10,984 bases of DNA. Source: an uncultured Zetaproteobacteria bacterium (lineage in GTDB: Bacteria; Pseudomonadota; Zetaproteobacteria; Mariprofundales; Mariprofundaceae). Location: the NCBI GenBank assembly GCA_913056285.1, contig CAJXNE010000057.1:1-10984 (forward strand). Reading direction: 5' to 3'. Shown piece after piece: positions 6,156 to 10,984 of this stretch. A model generated the notes under the pieces. The model worked only from the letters and a program-made list of their open reading frames with translations, searched no databases and had not been told where the DNA came from. Made by a program: the position numbers and the translations under genes. Within the stretch, counting starts at the first letter, position 1. Every line of letters begins with the position of its first letter.

Positions 6156-6767
6156 ATGACAGATTCGAAGCATATTCAGCCTGCCTGTGAGCAATCCTCT
6201 TCAGGGATAGCGCCACTGTTACAAGAGATCGCTGAAATTATTCAGCAGGCACGCAGTCAGGTCCGACAGGCTGTCAATCAGGCGATGGTGCAATGCTATT
6301 GGCAGATCGGCTGCCTGATTGTCGAGCATGAACAACATGGCAACAGCCGCGCAGCCTATGGTAAACACCAGTTGCAAACGCTTTCCAGTCAGCTGACTGC
6401 CGAGTTTGGCAAAGGCTTTGACGTTCGAAATCTTCGAAATATGCGTGCATTTTATCTGAGCTTCCCAATTTGGAACGCAGTGCGTACCGAATTGAGATGG
6501 ACGCACTACCGCATATTGATACGCCTAGAGAATACCAAGGCGAGAGACTGGTATTTGAATGAAGCGATTGAGCAGAACTGGAGTGTTCGCGCTCTGGACA
6601 GACAAATCAACAAGCTCTACTACGAACGACTACTCTCCAGTCAGGATTCGGCGCCTGTAGCGGCGGAAGCGAATCGGGGCCATGATGATTATTCACTGAA
6701 GGTGGCCAATCTGCCGGATGCACCGAAAGAGCCGGGCCAAATGAGTTTACTTGATGGGGAGGAATAA
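6156..6767 (+). CDS. DUF1016/YhcG N-terminal-domain-only protein
   Basis: The predicted 203-residue protein matches the N-terminal domain of the DUF1016 (YhcG) family from about 18 to 163. Recognisable blocks are YWQIGCLIVEHEQ (48-60), the YGK...LSSQLTAEFGKGFDVRNLRNMRAFY stretch (68-100), LRWTHYRILIRLEN (113-126) and ALDRQINKLYYERLLSSQD (146-164). Full-length members continue with a PD-(D/E)XK nuclease domain. Here that domain is absent and a polar tail ending GQMSLLDGEE follows, so this protein has no nuclease of its own. The N-domain is thought to bind DNA or partner proteins. Start choice is supported by AGGGGG at 6144-6149. The fic gene begins 1 base after its stop, so the two form a bicistron. 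It may be a genuine short form acting as a Fic partner, or a truncated gene kept by position. The in-window paralogue at 8135-9292 retains the nuclease. Confidence 0.8.
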   Translation: MTDSKHIQPACEQSSSGIAPLLQEIAEIIQQARSQVRQAVNQAMVQCYWQIGCLIVEHEQHGNSRAAYGKHQLQTLSSQLTAEFGKGFDVRNLRNMRAFYLSFPIWNAVRTELRWTHYRILIRLENTKARDWYLNEAIEQNWSVRALDRQINKLYYERLLSSQDSAPVAAEANRGHDDYSLKVANLPDAPKEPGQMSLLDGEE

Positions 6768-6768
6768 C

Positions 6769-7890
6769 ATGGCAGCAGTGAATTATCATTATGACCAGTT
6801 TCCACCCGCCAGGCTGGATTGGGAACGATTGATCCCCCTGATTGGACCAGCCAATGCGGCAGTGGCGCGTTATGATGCTTTGCTCTCGGCTATTCCCAAT
6901 GCAGCCGTATTGCTTAGCCCACTAACCACGCAGGAAGCGGTACTCTCATCCCGCATTGAGGGCACACAGGCAACGATGGGCGAGGTATTGGAGTTTGAAG
7001 CCGATGCGAGCCCGGTGGATATTCCCGAACAAAAGCGCGATGACATTCTTGAGGTGCTCAACTATCGCAAGGCGACGCGAGAAGCGATGGAACTGCTTGA
7101 AAAACTGCCGCTTTCACAACGTGTCATTTTGCAGCTTCACCGAACACTGATGGATAGTGTTCGCGGCCACGGTAAGGCGCCGGGCCAGTACCGCAAGGTG
7201 CCGAACTGGATCGGACCGCATGGATGCACAATCGAAGAGGCGCGCTTTGTACCGATTTCTGCCGAAAAGTTGCCGGATGGCATGAGCTCATTTGAAAAGT
7301 TCATCCATGATGAATCCATCGCCGACAGGCTTGTGCAACTATCGATTCTGCATGCTGAGTTTGAAGCATTACATCCGTTTCTGGATGGCAATGGCCGCCT
7401 TGGACGGATGATGGTGCCGCTCTTTTTGTGGCAATCAGGCCTGATCAGGCAGCCGATGTTCTATATCAGCTCATTCCTCGATGAACGGCGGGATGAGTAT
7501 CACGAACGACTGCTGGCGGTTTCAAGGCATGGTGAATGGACAGGATGGTGTGCCTTCTTTCTCGAAGCGCTTCGCCATCAGGCTACTGAAAATGAAAAGA
7601 AAGCCCGGTCGATATTACAGCTTTATGATGCCAAGAAGTTGCAACTGGTTGAGCTGACCCACTCTCAGTACAGCATTCTGGCGCTGGACTGGATCTGTGC
7701 ACGACCCATTTTCAAAAGCAGCGATTTTGTAGCATCGGCGGGTATTCCTGCACCGACTGCTCGACGTATGTTGACCCTGTTCCGGGAGGCTGGCTTGCTG
7801 GCTACTTTGGTGGAGGCATCCGGGCGACGTTCTGCAGTGCTCACTTTCCCTGAGCTGCTCAATATCGCTGAGGGTCGTGAGGTATTTTGA
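6769..7890 (+). CDS. Class II Fic-family protein (predicted AMP transferase) with C-terminal winged-helix-like domain
   Basis: Fic enzymes transfer AMP (sometimes another nucleotide part) from a nucleotide to a hydroxyl of a target protein. This 373-residue protein has the complete catalytic loop HPFLDGNGRLGR (202-213), with H202 as general base, D206 for the metal and R210/R213 for phosphate. The N-terminal SSRIEG (60-65) fits the [S/T]xxxE[G/N] inhibitory helix of class II Fic proteins, so it is probably self-inhibited through E64. Residues about 300-365 (DWICARPIFKSSDFVA, then APTARRMLTLFREAGLL) look like a winged helix-turn-helix, common in Fic proteins of this build. The ATG at 6769 has an excellent site, GGGGAGG (6756-6762). 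It follows the short DUF1016 gene by 1 base and is presumably co-translated with it. The target is unknown; no substitution suggests inactivity. Confidence 0.93.
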   Translation: MAAVNYHYDQFPPARLDWERLIPLIGPANAAVARYDALLSAIPNAAVLLSPLTTQEAVLSSRIEGTQATMGEVLEFEADASPVDIPEQKRDDILEVLNYRKATREAMELLEKLPLSQRVILQLHRTLMDSVRGHGKAPGQYRKVPNWIGPHGCTIEEARFVPISAEKLPDGMSSFEKFIHDESIADRLVQLSILHAEFEALHPFLDGNGRLGRMMVPLFLWQSGLIRQPMFYISSFLDERRDEYHERLLAVSRHGEWTGWCAFFLEALRHQATENEKKARSILQLYDAKKLQLVELTHSQYSILALDWICARPIFKSSDFVASAGIPAPTARRMLTLFREAGLLATLVEASGRRSAVLTFPELLNIAEGREVF

Positions 7891-7926
7891 TGATCAATCA
7901 TTCAACACAAAATAATTTGATGATCA
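7886..7926 (+). repeat. 11-bp direct repeat in the AT-rich leader after fic
   Basis: TTTGATGATCA occurs at 7886-7896 and again at 7916-7926, exactly 30 bases apart, the first copy spanning the fic stop codon. Each copy contains the palindrome TGATCA. A looser pair, AATCATT (7896-7902) and AATGATT (7939-7945), is inverted around the second copy. The surrounding 7891-7960 stretch is AT-rich and could hold a promoter and operator for the next gene; I see no convincing -35/-10 pair. Repeats one 3-turn interval apart suit a dimeric regulator, but this is inference. Confidence 0.35.
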
Positions 7927-7969
7927 TAAAATCTAAGAAATGATTAACAAATACTTTTGTCATCAACAG

Positions 7970-8074
7970 ATGAGAGACAAGCGCATCAACAAGGAGATTT
8001 TTAAAGGGAAACGGACGGGGTATGGGGAGCAGATTGTCTCTGCACTGGGGAGACAATTGGAGATGGCCCCATGA
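7970..8074 (+). pseudogene. Fragment of a further DUF1016/YhcG N-terminal domain
   Basis: A 34-codon frame beginning MRDKRINKEIFKGKRTGYGE and continuing QIVSALGRQLEMAP matches the short DUF1016 segment that reads roughly RI..EIL.GERA.YG.QIV.TLSRQL.. in full proteins. The corresponding parts of the two other DUF1016 genes here are RAAYGKHQLQTLSSQL and RANYNRRLLKSLSDAL, so this fragment is from a third, more distant member rather than a copy of either neighbour. It has no ribosome site, lacks everything before and after the segment, and ends at TGA 8072-8074. I read it as debris of an older DUF1016 gene. The match covers only about 25 residues. Confidence 0.5.
8033..8057. repeat. Perfect 8-bp hairpin upstream of the full-length DUF1016 gene
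   Basis: ATTGTCTC (8033-8040) and GAGACAAT (8050-8057) are exact reverse complements around a 9-base loop. There is no T-run after it, so it is not a standard terminator. It lies within the DUF1016 fragment and 77 bases upstream of the next start codon. It could be a binding site or leader structure, or be accidental. Confidence 0.3.
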
Positions 8075-8134
8075 ACCGAAGCATCAAATGGAAATTTAGC
8101 ATGGTGAATACAATGATCCCTGTGAGGAGGTTAT

Positions 8135-9292
8135 ATGAGTTCGCATAAATTCGGGGATATGGCATTCACGGAGCTGCTGAAACGCATACGTGGCATTTGG
8201 GAATCGGCGCGCTTGCAGGCGACGCGATCGGTTAATTCTTCGTTGGTGCAGGCCAACTGGCTGATAGGCCGACGGATTGTCGAGGCTGAGCAAGGCGGCA
8301 AGGCGCGGGCGAATTACAACCGCCGCTTGTTGAAGTCCTTGTCCGATGCACTGAACAAGGAGTATGGCAGCGGTTTTTCCGTCAGCGCGTTGCAATATAT
8401 GCGTGCTTTTTACCTCGGCTATCCGGCGCTGTTAGGTATTCAACACGCAGCGAGTGTTGAATCAGCACAAGCCTCCCCCGACGCGAAAAGTGACGCAGTG
8501 CGTGACTTATCCACTCAGCTTGCCGGAGCTGACTGGCAGCCGGGGCAACTGCATACCGGATTATCATGGACCCATTATCGAACGCTGCTGAAAGTGAATC
8601 GTCGGGAAGCCCGTGATTTTTACGAGATCGAAGTCATACGAAACGGCTGGTCGGCGCGACAGCTGGAACGACAGATCAATACCTTCCTGTTCGACCGCCT
8701 GCTCAAGAGTCGCGATAAGGAAGGCGTGATGAAGCTGACCAATGAGGGGCTGATGCCGACTCAGCCGATTGATGTCCTGAAAGACCCAATGGTGCTGGAG
8801 TTTCTCGATCTGCCGGAGTCGCCGCGACTGGTGGAATCGAAGCTGGAACAGGCGTTGATCGGCAATCTGCAAAAATTCCTGCTGGAATTGGGCAAGGGTT
8901 TTGCGTTTGTTGCCAGGCAGCAGCGCATCCGCACCGAGGATCAGGATTTTTATGTCGATCTGGTGTTCTACAACTTCAAGCTCAAATGTTTTGTGCTGAT
9001 TGATCTCAAGCTGGGAAAACTGAGCCATCAGGATGTCGGGCAGATGGATAGTTATGTCCGCATCTACGATCAGCACCAGCGCGCCGCAGATGACAACCCC
9101 GCTATTGGTCTGATTCTCTGCAGCCAGAAAAGCGAGGCTGTGGTGAAGTATTCGGTACTCACCGACAGCGAACAACTCTTTGCCGCCAAGTATCTGCCCT
9201 ACCTCCCCACCGAAGCCGAACTCAAACGCGAACTGGAGCAGGATCGCCTGAAAGTGCAGATGCAGCTATCAGAACAAACGAGGGGTTTATGA
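8135..9292 (+). CDS. DUF1016/YhcG family protein with PD-(D/E)XK nuclease domain
   Basis: This 385-residue protein has both halves of the DUF1016/YhcG family. The N-domain runs from about 8 to 190 (NWLIGRRIVEAEQ 41-53, GLSWTHYRTLL 142-152, RQLERQINTFLFDRLLKSRD 175-194). The C-terminal PD-(D/E)XK nuclease-like domain spans about 215-365, opening with DPMVLEFLDLPES. Within it, DFYVDLVFYN supplies D275 and VLIDLKLGKLSHQDVGQMD supplies D290 and K292, the expected metal-binding and catalytic pattern. An extra low-complexity linker at about 104-138 separates the two N-domain blocks and is missing in the short paralogue at 6156-6767. The ATG at 8135 has AGGAGG (8125-8130) 4 bases upstream, a strong site. 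Family members often occur in restriction-modification and defence neighbourhoods; a biochemical role is not established here. The stop overlaps a 10-codon ORF leading into the STAND gene, so the two are probably co-transcribed. Confidence 0.9.
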   Translation: MSSHKFGDMAFTELLKRIRGIWESARLQATRSVNSSLVQANWLIGRRIVEAEQGGKARANYNRRLLKSLSDALNKEYGSGFSVSALQYMRAFYLGYPALLGIQHAASVESAQASPDAKSDAVRDLSTQLAGADWQPGQLHTGLSWTHYRTLLKVNRREARDFYEIEVIRNGWSARQLERQINTFLFDRLLKSRDKEGVMKLTNEGLMPTQPIDVLKDPMVLEFLDLPESPRLVESKLEQALIGNLQKFLLELGKGFAFVARQQRIRTEDQDFYVDLVFYNFKLKCFVLIDLKLGKLSHQDVGQMDSYVRIYDQHQRAADDNPAIGLILCSQKSEAVVKYSVLTDSEQLFAAKYLPYLPTEAELKRELEQDRLKVQMQLSEQTRGL

Positions 9293-9321
9293 ATTACCTA
9301 TCCCTGAATCTCGATGAGTGA
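9289..9321 (+). other. Ten-codon ORF bridging the DUF1016 and STAND genes
   Basis: ATGA at 9289-9292 overlaps the DUF1016 stop and opens a 10-residue frame, MNYLSLNLDE, that stops at 9319-9321, just past the STAND start at 9314. GAGGGG (9280-9285) gives this mini-ORF a good ribosome site, whereas the STAND ATG has none nearby. This suggests a coupling leader in which ribosomes ending the short frame restart at 9314. Chance remains possible for so short a frame. Confidence 0.3.
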
Positions 9322-10984
9322 CCACAGCGAAACAATTCGTGCGCTTTCAAGCATTACAGATGCTGGTGCCTTTGAGCGGCTGGCGATGGCTGTTCTCCGC
9401 CAAGCGAATCCATCGCTTTATGAAAACCTGAGCCACACTGGAATGAATTCAGATGGAAAAACAGTAAGATCACCCGTTGATGGCATTGGATTTGTACATG
9501 GTGAACGCCCTCTTCATATAGTTGCCGCCCACCATGCCAGTGGCAAACGCGAAGATTTACGGAAGAAGTGGCTACTTGATCCTGCTGAAGTAAAGCAACG
9601 CCGTGGAACGAAAACTAAGCCCTCTGCGGGTGATGTCATAAAAACAGTGGAAATTGCCAACCAACAACGAGAACAGATTCCAGAACTCAAGGTCACATTG
9701 GCCTTAACAACCAACAAAGAACCTGCCGAAGATTTGGTTCGTGATGCTGTGGCTAAAGGTGAATCCGAAGGTATCACCATCGATATCTGGGCAAGCTCTC
9801 GAATCGCACATTATCTGGACAACAACCCAGATGGACAGTGGATTCGAAAAAAACATCTGGATATAGCTCAGGAACGCCTTTCAAAACAACTTCTGCTTGA
9901 ACTTTCGCTCGCCAGCCTTAAATCAGCCCCGCTGATGACAGACCCGGAATTACTGATTACACGAAAACTTGATGATGCTTTATCAAATCAATCACCACGA
10001 CCAGTTACTTTTGTCGTAGGTGATTCTGGGTTTGGAAAAACAGCGGCTTGCATTAAGCTGCTGAAAGCGCATGTTGATGCCGGAAATTACGGCATCGTAT
10101 TGAGCCATCAAACATTGTTAAATCACCAAACTCTCAATCAAGCCATTGATGTTGAATTGCGGAATCTTCACCCTGATTTGGAGACAAATGCAGGGATAAA
10201 AGCCAGATCATTTTGCTCACCTGATAAACCCTTTTTAATTCTTTTTGAGGATGTGAACTGGTCGGAGAACCCCGCCATGCTTCTGGAACGATTGGCATTC
10301 TGGTCACAAGTCAAAGATTCAGGCGATTCAACAGCGGGAAAGGACTGGCATTTGTTTTGCCCTGTGTGGCCTCTGACACTCGCAAGCGTTCGATCCCAAG
10401 AAGCGAAAAATCGTATTGATTCAATCACTGTGGCAACCTCATCCTTTTCTGAAGGTGAAGCTCGATCTGCAATCCAGCTTCGAGCCAAACAAGAAGGCAT
10501 ATCGATAACTTCACTTGAAGCTGATCATATTGCCGAGGCACTGGGAAATGATCCTCTTCATATTGCGCTATTGGATTTGTCGGGAGAATTGGAGCCGAAG
10601 CATGTCATCAAGAAGTTCGTACGCGATAGCCTTGATTGTCTGGCAAACGGAGAAGGAAGCTATACTATAACCGATTACCAGATGGCTTTTATATCTCTTG
10701 CAAATGAGATGCTGCTTCGCAATACAATGAATTCCATATGGCAGGACGTTTCTCACTGGCTAAATTATCACTCCGAGCATCTGACTGCACTGCGCCAGAT
10801 ACTAAAAGACGCTAAGATCGTTCGCTTAAAAGGCCGTGATCAAGCCCTTGTGTTTCGTCACGACCGAATTCGTGCGTCAATATTGACTGATGCTGCAACA
10901 AGATTGATTAATCGAGAGGGGTTCAATGTCTCTGATCTTGCCGATCCGTATCTTTCTGATGTTTTCGGGGCAGCTCTTGCCGAG
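9314..10984 (+). CDS. STAND-type NTPase with Mrr-like N-terminal domain, 3' end beyond the window
   Basis: The frame stays open for 557 codons to the window edge. Residues 1-185 resemble the Mrr-like domain placed before STAND ATPases: GAFERLAMAVLRQANP (18-33), SPVDGIG with D56, VAAHHASGKREDLRKKWL (70-87), then LTTNKEP (131-137), IDIWASSRIAHYLD (156-169) and GQWIRKKHL. Residues 230-540 form the NTPase: Walker A GDSGFGKT (236-243), Walker B FLILFEDVNW (307-316, E312 D313), GNDPLH (411-416) like the STAND GxP motif, and FRHDRIRASIL (514-524), typical of the following winged-helix region. No ExK motif is obvious after D56, so nuclease activity is doubtful. A C-terminal repeat sensor region is expected beyond the window. 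Avs-type antiphage sensors share this plan, but membership is inference. The start is the first ATG before the conserved part, with a weak ribosome site; the gene is AT-richer than the cobalamin operon. Confidence 0.82.
   Translation, partial: MSDHSETIRALSSITDAGAFERLAMAVLRQANPSLYENLSHTGMNSDGKTVRSPVDGIGFVHGERPLHIVAAHHASGKREDLRKKWLLDPAEVKQRRGTKTKPSAGDVIKTVEIANQQREQIPELKVTLALTTNKEPAEDLVRDAVAKGESEGITIDIWASSRIAHYLDNNPDGQWIRKKHLDIAQERLSKQLLLELSLASLKSAPLMTDPELLITRKLDDALSNQSPRPVTFVVGDSGFGKTAACIKLLKAHVDAGNYGIVLSHQTLLNHQTLNQAIDVELRNLHPDLETNAGIKARSFCSPDKPFLILFEDVNWSENPAMLLERLAFWSQVKDSGDSTAGKDWHLFCPVWPLTLASVRSQEAKNRIDSITVATSSFSEGEARSAIQLRAKQEGISITSLEADHIAEALGNDPLHIALLDLSGELEPKHVIKKFVRDSLDCLANGEGSYTITDYQMAFISLANEMLLRNTMNSIWQDVSHWLNYHSEHLTALRQILKDAKIVRLKGRDQALVFRHDRIRASILTDAATRLINREGFNVSDLADPYLSDVFGAALAE

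Noticed and set aside
7917..7945. Possible promoter (TTGATG then ATGATT at 17 bases)
   Set aside because: The -10 match is poor and the AT-rich stretch gives many equally weak candidates; not supported enough to list as a promoter.
8071..8157. Small frame starting MNRSIKWKFSMVNT before the DUF1016 gene
   Set aside because: It overlaps the next gene start, has no ribosome site and no recognisable similarity.
8564..9175. 203-codon open frame on the minus strand
   Set aside because: It is antisense to the conserved nuclease half of the full-length DUF1016 gene, has no recognisable motifs, and is explained by the codon bias of that gene.
1..10984. CRISPR array, tRNA, rRNA, cobalamin riboswitch, insertion sequence
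   Set aside because: No regularly spaced repeats, cloverleaf, rRNA-like block, B12-box in a leader position, or transposase frame was seen on either strand.

Overview
The window reads as chromosomal DNA from a Gram-negative proteobacterium of moderate GC. Gamma- or zetaproteobacterial affiliation is a guess from codon choice and gene order; no rRNA or other taxonomic marker is present. All supported genes are on the + strand.

Positions 1-4242 hold the late part of a cobalamin (vitamin B12) operon: the 3' end of cbiB, then cobD, cobU, cobT, cobC and cobS. cobD to cobT overlap end to start, cobT/cobC overlap by 8 bases, and cobC/cobS are 1 base apart. Together they make the aminopropanol-phosphate arm (CobD), attach it to the corrin ring (CbiB), activate cobinamide (CobU), make and dephosphorylate alpha-ribazole phosphate (CobT, CobC) and join the halves (CobS). 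All six keep their family motifs and look functional. No promoter or cobalamin riboswitch is visible; they would lie upstream of base 1.

Positions 4241-6155 change character abruptly. Right at the cobS stop begins a graveyard of toxin-antitoxin and defence-type fragments: a ParD-like antitoxin tail, a VapC-like PIN toxin lacking its N-terminus and one catalytic acid, the C-terminal tail of a large helicase interrupted by a stop, and a HepT toxin cut after about 20 recognisable residues. Between them sit two intact-looking genes: an ERCC4 (XPF/Mus81-type) nuclease with a helix-hairpin-helix tail, and a MntA-type nucleotidyltransferase antitoxin.

Positions 6156-9292 carry a DUF1016/YhcG-Fic cluster. 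A DUF1016 N-domain-only protein is 1 base upstream of a class II Fic protein with a C-terminal DNA-binding-like domain. A fragment of another DUF1016 gene follows, then a full-length DUF1016 protein with its PD-(D/E)XK nuclease domain.

From 9314 to the window end (open at the edge) there is a large, visibly AT-richer reading frame: an Mrr-like N-terminal domain followed by a STAND-type P-loop NTPase, the general layout of Avs-like antiphage sensors. The right-hand 6.7 kb is best read as a defence/toxin-antitoxin island next to a housekeeping operon. The most interesting parts are the STAND protein and the DUF1016/Fic arrangement. No tRNA, rRNA, CRISPR array, integrase or transposase was seen, and no stretch over 300 bases lacks a gene or gene remnant.
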